Positions 42,806-51,426 of a DNA stretch of 64,000 bases are shown piece after piece. The notes under the pieces were generated by a model. It was not told the DNA's origin. It ran no database searches and saw only the letters and a list, made by a program, of their open reading frames with translations. Position numbers and translations under genes: made by a program. The DNA is from Methylocystis rosea. GTDB lineage: Bacteria; Pseudomonadota; Alphaproteobacteria; Rhizobiales; Beijerinckiaceae. Numbering within the stretch: the stretch's first letter is position 1; the number at the start of each line of letters is the position of its first letter. The stretch is from contig NZ_CP034088.1 in the NCBI RefSeq assembly GCF_003855495.1, positions 62,001 to 126,000 of the forward strand, written 5' to 3'.

Positions 42806-43498
42806 ATGCTGCCGCTATTAAAGGAAAAATTACTGGAGGTGCTCAAGGCCGTCGCGCCGCTGTTCATTATGGTGTGCGTGCTCCAACTGACGCTGGTCAG
42901 CGCGCCAACGACAATTTTCATCGATTTTATCGGGGGATTGGTGTTCATCGTCGCAGGGATGCTGTTTCTTTTCGCCGGCGTGGACTACGGCATCCTACCG
43001 ATGGGAAAATACATCGGTTCCGCCTTGCCGGAGAAAGGATCCATTGTACTCGTCGTCGCGGTCGCCTTCGCCTTCGGCTTCGCGACGACGGTCGCCGAAC
43101 CCGATGTGCTCGTCCTCGCCAATCAGGTGAACCGCGTCACGAATGCGATTTCCCGGCAGGCCGTGCTCTATGCGATCGCTTTGGGCGTGGCGGTCTTTAC
43201 CGCTATCGCAATGTCTCGCATCGTTTTCGGATTTTCGCTGCGCGGCCTGCTGACGGTCACCTATGGGGCTATGATCGTCCTCTCTTTCTTCGCGCCGGCG
43301 CAATTCGTCCCCCTCTCTTATGACGCCGGTAGCGTGACCACGGGCGTTTTGACAGCTCCGGTGGTCATTTCCATCGCTATAGGCTTAAGTTCCGTTCTCG
43401 CCGGCCGCTCGGCCATCTCCGACGGCTTTGGGCTCCTAGGATTCGCCTCGGTCGGTCCAATCTTCGTCATGATGGTCATAGGGATGTTTCTGCGGTGA
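42806..43498 (+). CDS. DUF1538 membrane protein, first half
   Basis: The 230-residue protein has about seven hydrophobic segments. Typical DUF1538 stretches are FIGGLVFIVAGMLFLFAGVD, GFATTVAEPDVLVLANQVN and SYDAGSVTTGVLTAPVVISI. The family is a predicted transporter or channel of unknown substrate, often with two such halves in one chain. Here the second half is a separate gene overlapping by 4 bp (GTGA). A PII-like regulator follows, which suggests nitrogen- or nucleotide-linked control of transport. Confidence 0.85.
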   Translation: MLPLLKEKLLEVLKAVAPLFIMVCVLQLTLVSAPTTIFIDFIGGLVFIVAGMLFLFAGVDYGILPMGKYIGSALPEKGSIVLVVAVAFAFGFATTVAEPDVLVLANQVNRVTNAISRQAVLYAIALGVAVFTAIAMSRIVFGFSLRGLLTVTYGAMIVLSFFAPAQFVPLSYDAGSVTTGVLTAPVVISIAIGLSSVLAGRSAISDGFGLLGFASVGPIFVMMVIGMFLR

Positions 43499-44223
43499 AA
43501 CTAGCTTCGCTGCTCGACGAATTCCGCGTCGTCGCGGAAAGCGTCACCGAGGCGGTGCTGCCGCTCCTCGCGCTCTTCCTTGTCTTCCAGGCGTTATTTC
43601 TAAAGCTGCCCCGCCGGAGCGTGTTGGATATTCTAACCGGTACACTCATGGCCGCGGCGGGGCTGCTTCTTTTCCTCGTCGGCGTTGAGATGAGTTTCAT
43701 GCCCTTCGGCCGCTCAATCGGTGAGGCGATCGGCGCAATGCCGGAAAAGTGGCTGCTTGCGCCAATCGGCTTCTTGCTCGGCTTTGTCACCACCTGGAGC
43801 GAGCCGGCGGTGCGTATCTTCGCCGATCAGGTTGAGGAAGCTTCGACCGGCTCGATTTCGGCGCCGACCGTGCTCTATACGGTCAGCATCGGGGTTGCGC
43901 TGTCGGTCGCCCTCGGGCTTTTTCGGATTGCCTACGGCATTCCGCTGCTCTTTCTACTTGCGCCTGGCTATGTGCTGGTCATCGTAATCATGTGGCTATG
44001 CGAAAAGGACTTCGTGGCGATCGCGGTCGATGCCGGCGGCGTCGCCACGGGCCCGATGGCGAATACGTTTCTTCTGGCGCTTGCGCTCGGTGCGGCAGAT
44101 TTGGCCAATGGGAATACGATCGTCGAGGGCTTGGGGCTCGTGTCGCTGATTGCGCTCGCGCCCATGGTTTCAGTCATGACATTGGGACTTCTTGTCCGCT
44201 GGACCGGACCACGACAGGAGTAG
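43495..44223 (+). CDS. DUF1538 membrane protein, second half
   Basis: A GTG start overlapping the previous stop opens a 242-residue protein with the same plan: LIGTLMAAAGLLLFLVGVEM-like segments, GFVTTWSEPAVRIFADQVEE and AVDAGGVATGPMANTFLLAL. The two matching motifs (GFxTTxxEP and DAGxVxTGxxxxP) in each half suggest a pseudo-dimeric transporter formed by two subunits. The PII-like gene starts 5 bp after the stop. Confidence 0.85.
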   Translation: MKLASLLDEFRVVAESVTEAVLPLLALFLVFQALFLKLPRRSVLDILTGTLMAAAGLLLFLVGVEMSFMPFGRSIGEAIGAMPEKWLLAPIGFLLGFVTTWSEPAVRIFADQVEEASTGSISAPTVLYTVSIGVALSVALGLFRIAYGIPLLFLLAPGYVLVIVIMWLCEKDFVAIAVDAGGVATGPMANTFLLALALGAADLANGNTIVEGLGLVSLIALAPMVSVMTLGLLVRWTGPRQE

Positions 44224-44228
44224 GTACG

Positions 44229-44597
44229 ATGTTATTGAACGCATCACTGATCGTGACCATCGTGCGGAAAGGATGGGGCAACACCGTCCTGGAAGCTTCG
44301 GTCAAAGCTGGCGCTCGCGGGGGCACGGTCGTTTATGGACGCGGCATCGGCGTCAACGAACATGAAACAATCTTTGGCATTTCTATCGAACCAGAAAAGG
44401 AGATCGTCCTCACCGTCGTCTATACGGATCAAAGCGATGCGATCCTCCAGGAGATCGTCCGCGCGGCCGAGCTGACGAAGCCCAATCACGGGCTCGCTTT
44501 CGTCATGCCGCTCGAAAAGGTGGTTGGCGTCCCTCATCTTCACAATGAACCACTCTGTCCAGGAGATCCATCGAAATCTAAAAAGCGTCAATCGTGA
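44229..44597 (+). CDS. PII-like signalling protein
   Basis: The 122-residue protein has the PII fold pattern: SLIVTIVRKGWGNTVLEASV, the loop region GARGGTVVYGRGIGVNEHET, a strand KEIVLTVVYTDQSDAILQEI and a C-terminal tail with HLHNEPLCPGD. The T-loop lacks the GlnB/GlnK uridylylation Tyr context, so it belongs to a diverged PII-like group. Being third in the operon behind two membrane genes, it probably binds and gates the DUF1538 complex as GlnK does AmtB. The ligand is unknown. Confidence 0.82.
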   Translation: MLLNASLIVTIVRKGWGNTVLEASVKAGARGGTVVYGRGIGVNEHETIFGISIEPEKEIVLTVVYTDQSDAILQEIVRAAELTKPNHGLAFVMPLEKVVGVPHLHNEPLCPGDPSKSKKRQS

Positions 44598-44602
44598 CCT
44601 CG

Positions 44603-44622
44603 ACGCGTTCAATTAAACGCGT
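44603..44622 (+). terminator. Hairpin behind the PII-like gene
   Basis: ACGCGTT and AACGCGT flank a six-base loop, five bases past the stop. There is no T-run, so termination strength is uncertain. Confidence 0.4.
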
Positions 44623-44888
44623 GAAAATTGCTTCGGCATCGTCGGCTTCTTGCAGCCACGTTCTACACAGCACACAAAGCCTTAGAGCCGGGTTGGGACG
44701 AGGCGTCGATCAAAATTCTGCTTGCAACAAACCGAAGCGCTCGTTGCAACCGAACGCTAGGCTCTGTGGCGAGCGTCTTCCAGCGCCCTGATTTTGTTTC
44801 ACTGACTTGCGTTACCGGTTAAGCGCTGTCGGCTCCTTTGGTGCGTAGCCATCCGGCGTAGGCCGCCGGCATGGAGTGTTTGGTGCTC

Positions 44889-45122
44889 TCAACGCTTCAG
44901 AAGCGTGGGGTCGTCTTTGTGGATTTTGATCAGGTCGACGAGCGTCTCGATGCCGAAGTTCGTGAACGCCATGAGCTGTTCGTCGCCAAGTCCGTAGACC
45001 CAGATCACGCCGTCCTCGGTATCCATTTCCATGGCGACGTCGTGCAGCCAGTCGATGCTCTCGCCGAGATCGGCAGCGACGCGATCGATGGTCATCACAC
45101 GGTGAACTTTGTTGACGTGCAT
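44889..45122 (-). CDS. Small fourth ORF of the second IS66 element
   Basis: The ATG at 45122 lies 2 bp behind the tnpC stop and opens 77 residues: MHVNKVHRVMTIDRVAADLG, EMDTEDGVIWVYGLGDEQLM and a charged end. It is inside the element, between tnpC and the left inverted repeat. I do not recognise the family. Intact and coupled to tnpC, it is either an accessory transposition protein or a passenger; the acidic, helical character would suit a regulator. Confidence 0.6.
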   Translation of the reverse strand: MHVNKVHRVMTIDRVAADLGESIDWLHDVAMEMDTEDGVIWVYGLGDEQLMAFTNFGIETLVDLIKIHKDDPTLLKR

Positions 45123-45124
45123 GG

Positions 45125-46735
45125 TCAGGCCGCAATCGCCGGGTCTGCCGCTGCTGCTCGGCGCCAGTTCCACGGAAGCAGTTCATCAAGCCGGTGCGCG
45201 GGATACCCGGCGATGCGAGCCAGGACGTCGGCCAACCAAGCCTGCGGATCAAGGCCGTTCATTTTCGCCGTCACGATGAGGCCGTACATGGCCGCAGCGC
45301 GCTGCCCGCCGCGATCGGATCCGCAGAACAACCACGATTTTCTTCCCAAAGCGATGCCGCGCAGGCCGCGCTCGGCGGCATTGTTGGACATGCACACACG
45401 TCCGTCATTAAGGAACAGCGTGAAGGCCGCCCAGCGCTTCAGCATGTACTGGATCGCCTTTGCCAGGTCGTGCCCGCGCGACAACTTGGTCGCCTGCTCT
45501 CGCATGTAGACGTGGAGATCGTCGACCAGAGGCCGGCTCGAGGCATGTCGAACCGCAACGCGCTCCTCCGGGCTCTTGCCGTTGATGGAGCGTTCGATTG
45601 CAAACAGCGCGTCGATGCGACGAACGACCTCAATCGCGATCGGCGAGAGAGGTATCTCCTTCTTGCCCGAAGCCTTGCGACGCGCGTTCTCCTCAAGATC
45701 GGCCATGGCGAAGAACGGTCGGCGAGCGTGCACCCAACACGCGGCCTCGCGAACGGGTCCCGGTTTTCGGTCCGCCAGATAGAGCTTGTTGTAACCGTCG
45801 TAGGCGTCGGCCTGCAGGATGCCGGCGTATCCCGCCAGATGGGTTTGTGGATGCTCGCCCTTCCGATCGCGCGAGTAGTAAAACATCGCTGCGGGCGGCC
45901 CGGCGCCGCCAAACGGTCTGTCATCGCGAACATAAACCCAGCAGCGCCCAGTGTCGGTCTTGCCCTTCGCCAGCACCGGCACTGTCGTGTCGTCCCCATG
46001 CAAACGCTCGGCCGCCATCACATGGGCTTCGATCAAGCGGCGGAGAGGATCGAGCGCCGCGCAGACCGCGCCCACTGCATCGGCCATCGTCGACAGCGCG
46101 ATCGGCGCGCCTTCCAATGCATAGCGCTCGGCCTGACGATTCAGCGGCTGGTGTTGTCCGAACTTCTCGAACACGATCATCGCCAGCAGGCTCGGGCCCG
46201 CCCACGCGCGTGGTATCGGATGGAACGGCGCCGGCGCTTGCGTGATCTTCTCGCAGTCCCGGCAGGTGAACTTCTCCCGCACAGTCTCGATCACTTTCCA
46301 TTGACGCGGCGTCGTCTCCAGCGTCTGCGTCACATCCTCGCCGAGCTTGCGCAGGCGCGAACCGCCGCAGCAGGCGCAGGTCTTGGGCGTCTCGATCACG
46401 ACGCGTTCGCGCGGCAGATGCTCCGGGAATGTGTTGCGCTCCGGCCGCTTGCGCTCGAAGCCGGCGACTGTCGTCATTTTGGCGACAGCGCGCTCCGCGG
46501 CGAGTTCGTCTTCCGTCGCGCTCGCTTCCAGTTCTTCGAGTTCGAGCGACAATTGATCGAGCAGCCGCGCCGAGCGCTCCGACTTCTGCCCGTGAATCTG
46601 ACGCTGCAACTTTGCGATCCGCAGCGTCTGCTGCGCGATCAGCGCCGCATCTTCCGACGCCTTCGCCCGCGCGACGGCCAGCTCCGCTTTCAGCACAGCG
46701 TTTTCGTCGAAAAGGGCTTTGGCCGCAGCGTCCAT
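45125..46735 (-). CDS. IS66 transposase TnpC of the second element
   Basis: The ATG at 46735 (MDAAAKALFDENAVLKAELA) is chosen because a leucine-zipper region begins there; the frame is open upstream to 46879. The 536-residue protein has CACCGGSRLRKLGEDVTQTL, FTCRDCEKITQAPAP, the catalytic region RLHGDDTTVPVLAKGKTDTG, LQADAYDGYNKLY and VCMSNNAAERGLRGIALGRK. It is full length and intact. Confidence 0.93.
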   Translation of the reverse strand: MDAAAKALFDENAVLKAELAVARAKASEDAALIAQQTLRIAKLQRQIHGQKSERSARLLDQLSLELEELEASATEDELAAERAVAKMTTVAGFERKRPERNTFPEHLPRERVVIETPKTCACCGGSRLRKLGEDVTQTLETTPRQWKVIETVREKFTCRDCEKITQAPAPFHPIPRAWAGPSLLAMIVFEKFGQHQPLNRQAERYALEGAPIALSTMADAVGAVCAALDPLRRLIEAHVMAAERLHGDDTTVPVLAKGKTDTGRCWVYVRDDRPFGGAGPPAAMFYYSRDRKGEHPQTHLAGYAGILQADAYDGYNKLYLADRKPGPVREAACWVHARRPFFAMADLEENARRKASGKKEIPLSPIAIEVVRRIDALFAIERSINGKSPEERVAVRHASSRPLVDDLHVYMREQATKLSRGHDLAKAIQYMLKRWAAFTLFLNDGRVCMSNNAAERGLRGIALGRKSWLFCGSDRGGQRAAAMYGLIVTAKMNGLDPQAWLADVLARIAGYPAHRLDELLPWNWRRAAAADPAIAA

Positions 46736-46833
46736 GAGCCGAAGTGAATCACAAAACGCGTGATTTGTGGCGCCCCAAAATGCACGCATCGCTACATTTT
46801 TTCGCCCCGCCCCGCCCAGATACCCGGCGCAGA

Positions 46834-47181
46834 TTAGCCAGCGCTCTTGGGTCGCCACGTCAGCTGTGGGTTTCTCCAATCTATCCCTTCAAGCATATAG
46901 GCCATCTGAGCGGCCGAAATCGACACCGCGCCCGCCGTCGCCGAGGGCCAGATGAACTTTCCGCGGTCGAGCCGCTTGGCATAGAGCGACAGACCGATCC
47001 CGTCGTGCCAGAGGATTTTGGCGAGATCGCCGCGGCGTCCGCGGAAAATGTAGAGATCGCCCGCATGAGGGTCGCGTTTCAATTGCTCTTGAACCTGAAG
47101 CGCGAGGCCCTGCATGCCGCGCCGCATGTCGGTGTGGCCCGTTGCAATCCATACCCGAACGCCGCTCGGAATCGGGATCAT
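46834..47181 (-). CDS. IS66 accessory protein TnpB of the second element
   Basis: The ATG at 47181 overlaps the tnpA stop by 4 bp and gives 115 residues (MIPIPSGVRVWIATGHTDMR) with LYIFRGRRGDLAKILWHDGI and GLSLYAKRLDRGKFIWP. A longer in-frame start at 47238 lies inside tnpA. It is intact. Confidence 0.92.
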   Translation of the reverse strand: MIPIPSGVRVWIATGHTDMRRGMQGLALQVQEQLKRDPHAGDLYIFRGRRGDLAKILWHDGIGLSLYAKRLDRGKFIWPSATAGAVSISAAQMAYMLEGIDWRNPQLTWRPKSAG

Positions 47182-47555
47182 CGCCGCGACAGCGCCTTCA
47201 GGACACGCGTGAGCGCCGCCGCCTCGACGTCCGCCCACACGATGATCCGATCGCCTTCAGAAAGCACAATCTCCATTTGGCAGGTCGGCGCGGGGCCGGA
47301 ATACTCCGCCGCTGTCTCCGGCGTGATCGTCACTGGCAGAATCGGCGCGAGGTCACTCAACCCGGCGGGCTCAACGGCAAGCTGCCGCCGCCAAGTGAAA
47401 AGTTGATTAGCGTTGAGATCGTAGCGTCTCGCCACCTCGGCTATCGAGGCGCCTTCCGCAAGGCTCTCGTCGACGACCCGACGCTTCTCATCAAGGGTCC
47501 AGGATCGACGCCTGCGCCCGGGCGCCGCTCCACCATCGTCCTTGCCGTCCGACAT
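47178..47555 (-). CDS. IS66 accessory protein TnpA of the second element
   Basis: The 125-residue protein has the OrfA helix-turn-helix RRSWTLDEKRRVVDESLAEG and SIAEVARRYDLNANQLFTWR, and ends WADVEAAALTRVLKALSRR. Its promoter region holds an inverted repeat (47564-47590). The IS4 element inserted 104 bp upstream of its start leaves this promoter in place. Confidence 0.9.
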   Translation of the reverse strand: MSDGKDDGGAAPGRRRRSWTLDEKRRVVDESLAEGASIAEVARRYDLNANQLFTWRRQLAVEPAGLSDLAPILPVTITPETAAEYSGPAPTCQMEIVLSEGDRIIVWADVEAAALTRVLKALSRR

Positions 47556-47563
47556 CCGCGATA

Positions 47564-47590
47564 GTGTCCACTTGTATTAGAAATGGACAC
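47564..47590 (-). promoter_or_regulatory. Inverted repeat in the IS66 tnpA promoter
   Basis: GTGTCCA and TGGACAC are 13 bases apart, nine bases upstream of the tnpA ATG. TAATAC lies between the arms on the tnpA strand and may be the -10 box, so a protein bound here would repress the operon. Confidence 0.5.
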
Positions 47591-47658
47591 GATCACCGCG
47601 CCATTCATGCGCAATCTATCCAAGCGCAGCGCGCTCAGCGCCAGACGGTTCTCGCCGG

Positions 47659-49206
47659 CTTTCAATTACCCACATCTCCGGAGGGGCTTGCCCGATCTGA
47701 ATCGGGCGTGATTTTGTCCGTGACGCCGAATCACTGGGGCGTCATGGATGCAGGTTGGATCAGAAACCGGCCAGGCCGGCTGGCAAGATGCCGAGGTGGC
47801 CGCGGCGAGTATTCCGGATAAACGTCTGCAACGTCGTTTGCGGCGGTTGTTGGAGCAACTTTCAGCCGCCCCTGGTAAGCCGGTTCCTGCGGCATGTGGC
47901 GATTGGGCTGCGACGAAGGCGGCCTATCGATTTTTCGATAATCCCCGCGTCACTGAGCATGGCGTGTTGTCGGGACACTTCGCCGCGACCGCGGCGCGAT
48001 CCAAGGCTAGCGAAGGTCCAATCCTGATTCTGCAGGACACGACCGAATTCATTTATAGTCGCGAGTCGCCTGGCAAGATTGGCTTCACGAAGACCATCAA
48101 CGCCGGGCGCTACAAAGCCGGCCAACCCAATACGCGGACATTATGCGGCGTTTTGATGCATTCGAGTCTAGCCGTCACTACCAGCGGGACGCCGCTCGGC
48201 TTGGCGGCGGTGAAGTTCTGGACGCGCAGCAAGTTCAAAGGAACGGCCGCGATCAAGCGCCTCGTGAACCAAACGCGCGTACCGATAGAGACGAAGGAAA
48301 GCTATCGCTGGCTTGAGAATCTGCGCCAATCCATCGCGCTTATGGGTTCGCCCGAGCGCTGCGTGCACGTCGGCGATCGGGAAAGTGACATTTACGAACT
48401 CTTCTGCCTCGCACAGGATCTCGGAACGCGATTTCTCGTGCGCGTTCAGACCAACCGGCTGGCCGAGCCACCGACAGAAGCAGCGCCGACGGATGCGGCC
48501 CATCGCGTCTTCGCCCAACTCGCCGCGGTCCCTTGGTCTGGTCGCCATCAGGTCGCGATTGGCGGCGAGGATCACGAAATCGCTTTCTTGCAGATCAAGT
48601 TTGCCTCGGTGAAGACATTGCCGCCCATCGGCAAACAAAAGCGATACGCGCCACAAACCCTTTTCTACATTCACGCCCTCGAAGTCGACCCGCCTTCGGA
48701 TCGCGACCCGATCGACTGGAGGCTCGTGACCAATCTGCCTGTCGACGATCTCGCAGCCGCCATCGAAAAGCTCGACTGGTACGCACTGCGCTGGAAAATC
48801 GAGGTGTTCCACAAGGTCATGAAATCTGGTTGCCGCGCCGAAGATGCGAAATTGCAGACTGCCGAACGGCTGGTGAAATTGCTCGCCCTCATCACAGTCG
48901 TCAGCTGGCGCATCTTTTGGATCACCATGTCTGCGCGGGCTCAACCACTCGCGAAACCCGAGACTGTCCTCACACCTGCCGAGATTGAAACACTCGACCG
49001 CATCGATGCGGCGCGCTCCAGACCGCGCATCATGCGCCGAACGGTCGCAACCTACTTGTTACAGATCACCATGCTCGGCGGCTATCTCGCTCGCACGCGC
49101 GATCCTCCCCCAGGAAACATGGTCGTCTGGCGTGGCCTGACCAAATTGCAAGATATCGCTTTCGGCATCGCTATCGGTTCAACACGCAGATGTGGGTAAT
49201 TGAAAG
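47659..49206 (+). mobile_element. Complete IS4-family (IS50-like) insertion sequence nested in IS66
   Basis: Perfect 19-bp terminal inverted repeats lie at 47659-47677 and 49188-49206 (core CAATTACCCACATCT). They are flanked by identical 9-bp direct repeats TCTCGCCGG (47650-47658 and 49207-49215). Nineteen-base ends and a 9-bp duplication are the features of IS50/Tn5-type elements. The 1548-bp element has a single intact transposase gene, so the insertion is recent. Confidence 0.96.
47748..49199 (+). CDS. IS4-family (Tn5-like) transposase
   Basis: The 483-residue protein starts with a Tn5-type N-terminal DNA-binding domain (IPDKRLQRRLRRLLEQLSAA, WAATKAAYRFFDN). It has the DDE core ILILQDTTEFIYS, CVHVGDRESDIYELFCLAQD and YALRWKIEVFHKVMKSGCRA, where the Glu lies in the Y-REKIE-like motif. 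Length and order match Tn5 Tnp (476 residues). The stop lies in the right inverted repeat. Confidence 0.95.
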   Translation: MQVGSETGQAGWQDAEVAAASIPDKRLQRRLRRLLEQLSAAPGKPVPAACGDWAATKAAYRFFDNPRVTEHGVLSGHFAATAARSKASEGPILILQDTTEFIYSRESPGKIGFTKTINAGRYKAGQPNTRTLCGVLMHSSLAVTTSGTPLGLAAVKFWTRSKFKGTAAIKRLVNQTRVPIETKESYRWLENLRQSIALMGSPERCVHVGDRESDIYELFCLAQDLGTRFLVRVQTNRLAEPPTEAAPTDAAHRVFAQLAAVPWSGRHQVAIGGEDHEIAFLQIKFASVKTLPPIGKQKRYAPQTLFYIHALEVDPPSDRDPIDWRLVTNLPVDDLAAAIEKLDWYALRWKIEVFHKVMKSGCRAEDAKLQTAERLVKLLALITVVSWRIFWITMSARAQPLAKPETVLTPAEIETLDRIDAARSRPRIMRRTVATYLLQITMLGGYLARTRDPPPGNMVVWRGLTKLQDIAFGIAIGSTRRCG

Positions 49207-49279
49207 TCTCGCCGGAGGCTTACTTTGGTGCAGGCTCTCGCCGAAGAGCTCGTTTCACGTGATGGTCGATGACGCGCCA

Positions 49280-50448
49280 CCCGGAACCGGACGGGAATTC
49301 GGCGGCGTCATCAATCTATGGTCGTTGCCCATAGCGATCTGGAAAGGCGTTCCCATGGACGCCCATCGGCCGGCGGCGCTGCTTGGCTTACTGACGATTA
49401 ACTCGATATTCGCCTGGCGGCGAGCCGCCCCACCTAGGCTTGCATTCCTGCCCGCGCCACTGACGGGCGTCGGACTGGCAACCTTCGCGGCCTGGCATTT
49501 CAACGTGGACATCAAATATGTTCCGGCGCCGGACGATCTTCTGGGCGCTATAAACATGCCGACACTTCATGCGCTCGGGAGGTTGGGCGAGGTAGCGCTA
49601 TGGGCGGCGGGCCTGTCGCTTGCCTTCGTCGCCGGCGCGGAGTCGCTGCTGACGGCGACTGCAGTCGATGTAATACAGCGTCGCACGGCGCGCCCAAAAT
49701 ACAACAAAGAGCTTGTGGCACAAGGCGTCGGCAATCTGCTGTGCGGCATGCTCGGCGTGCTGCCCGTTTCTGGCGTCATCGTGCGCAGCGCCGCCAATTG
49801 TGAACGCCGGCGGCCGGACGCGGCTCTCCACCATGCTGCATGGCGTGTGGATTTTGCTGCTCATCACCATGGCACCGAAACGTCCTGCGCATTATTCCCG
49901 TCGTCAGCCTCGCGGCAGTGCTCGTTTACGCCGGCCTCAATCTGATCAACTACGGCTTCGTGCGCTTTCTCTGGAGTCAGGAACGCGTCGAAACGGCCGT
50001 CTATGCTGCAACCTTCGCTGCAGTGGTGATAACCGACGTGCTGACCGGCATTGCAGTCGGCGTGGGACTTGCCATCGTCCGCCTGCTCTACACCTTCTCC
50101 CATCTCAGCATTCGCCGTGAAGAGAGTGACGGCGTGATCTATATACATCTCGAAGGCGCTGCGACATTCATCCGCCTTCCGCAGCTCGCCGCCGCTCTAG
50201 AAGGATTACCCCCAGGCACGCGCGTGCATGTGCATCTCAGTGAGTTGAGCTATATCGATCACGCCTGCCTCGACCTTTTTCTAAGCCGGGAGTGGCAGCT
50301 TCAAAGCTCCGGCGGAGAGCTCGTGCTCGACTGGGACGCGCTCCATGGATTGTTCCGTAAGGGCGATGGACGATCGAGCGCCAAGCGTGCGAAGGCGAAC
50401 GAAACTCGTGTTGGAAGCGTTCAGAGGAACAAAGTTGCGCGAGAATAA
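49280..50448 (+). pseudogene. SulP-type anion transporter remnant with STAS domain
   Basis: The first phase reads LPAPLTGVGLATFAAWHF, GLSLAFVAGAESLLTATAVD and GMLGVLPVSGVIVRSAAN. After two indels (near 49797 and 49870) the chain continues VLRIIPVVSLAAVLVYAGLN, GFVRFLWSQERVETAVYAAT and a STAS domain with HVHLSELSYIDHACLDLFLS. The N-terminal membrane half is missing. SulP proteins carry bicarbonate or sulfate. The IS66 insertion 50 bp upstream may have removed its start. Confidence 0.8.
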
Positions 50449-50528
50449 TCTACCTTTATCAGTATGCATAGCGCTGGCAAGCGGCACCTCAAAAGTCGAG
50501 ATCGAAAAACTGACCAGAAGGAAATATT

Positions 50529-50948
50529 ATGTTCAAGAGAATCCTCCTCCCGGTTGATCTCGAGCAACCCCAGCTGACACGACAAGCGATCGAAGCGGCT
50601 ATAGGGATCGCCGATCCTGACGCCAGATTGCGCCTTGTTAATGTGCAAACGATGCTACCCACGATGTTCATCGAATACGGACCTCCCGATTATGAAGACG
50701 AGGTTCGACTTGAGGCTCAAAAACAAATCGCGAAAACCACAGTGAAGATTGATTACCCGCGTAAGCGCATTTCGACCATTGTGAGAATCGGCGCGATCTA
50801 TGACGAGGCCCTGACCGAGGCCGGAGAGTGGAATGCCGATCTCATCGTTATCTGCTCAAACCGGCCAACCTTGGCGACGTATCTTCTTGGCTCAAATGCC
50901 GCAAAAATCGTACGACATGCCACATGCTCAGTACTGGTGGTGCGTTGA
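50529..50948 (+). CDS. Universal stress protein (UspA family)
   Basis: The 139-residue protein begins MFKRILLPVDLEQPQLTRQA and ends LLGSNAAKIVRHATCSVLVV, the canonical UspA start and G-x9-GS-like nucleotide-binding end, here in a version with LLGSNAAK. AAGGAAATATT precedes the ATG. It follows the decayed SulP gene, a pairing common in bicarbonate/sulfate loci, and remains intact. It is probably a cytoplasmic dimer. Confidence 0.88.
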   Translation: MFKRILLPVDLEQPQLTRQAIEAAIGIADPDARLRLVNVQTMLPTMFIEYGPPDYEDEVRLEAQKQIAKTTVKIDYPRKRISTIVRIGAIYDEALTEAGEWNADLIVICSNRPTLATYLLGSNAAKIVRHATCSVLVVR

Positions 50949-51189
50949 TAGCATTATACCAAAGGTCAGACTTCCTCGACCGGGTTCAGCTTCGGCACCC
51001 GCGCGACGAAGACCTTGGCTTTGCTTTGGGCTACTGTCGTCATCGGTCCGATGTTTTGTTGAAACGCCGCATCAAAGGGCTCCAGAAGAAAAAGAAGATT
51101 CAGATTGGCACGGTCCATGAAAACAACGTGACGATTCACGACTGTTAAAGTGGCCCAGCGTATTTTTTGACTTTTTATGGCCTCCGGCG

Positions 51190-51376
51190 CTTGGGCACAA
51201 TTGGGCTCGACGTGCGCTGCAAGCACCTGCTTTCGACCGTCGGAATCACCAAGGATACGGAGGCGGCGAAGGAGACGGCCCGAAATGGTGCTCGCCAACG
51301 ACAACTCCGCGTCGATCGTGGACGTTGTACGCGAAGGCCGGGTCAGTTATGGCAACTTGAAAAAGCACTATATGTA
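51190..51376 (+). pseudogene. Cation P-type ATPase fragment
   Basis: Across two phases the strand reads GITKDTEAAKETA and then MVLANDNSASIVDVVREGRV with YGNLKK. This is the conserved segment after the hinge motif of PacL/Ca2+-type ATPases (TEVAKEAADMVL ... FASIVxAVEEGRxIYDN). Only about 60 of roughly 900 residues remain. Confidence 0.75.
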
Positions 51377-51426
51377 ATTGCTCCGCATCAGCGGCGGCCA
51401 GGCATTTCTGAACGGGACGAGCCTCG

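Larger units (their letters stand above)
44845..49223 (-). mobile_element. Second IS66-family element, interrupted near its right end by an IS4-family element
   Basis: The left end begins GTAGCCATCCGGCG and the complement of the right end GTAAGCCTCCGGCG (11 of 14 bases alike). Both outer flanks carry TTTGGTGC (44837-44844 and 49224-49231), an 8-bp IS66-type target duplication. Removing the nested IS4 element with one copy of its duplication gives an IS66 of about 2.8 kb with tnpA, tnpB, tnpC and a fourth small gene. Confidence 0.88.

Noticed and set aside
45194..46747. 517-codon open frame opposite the IS66 transposase
   Set aside because: Antisense shadow; Arg/His-rich without motifs, while the minus strand encodes an intact TnpC.
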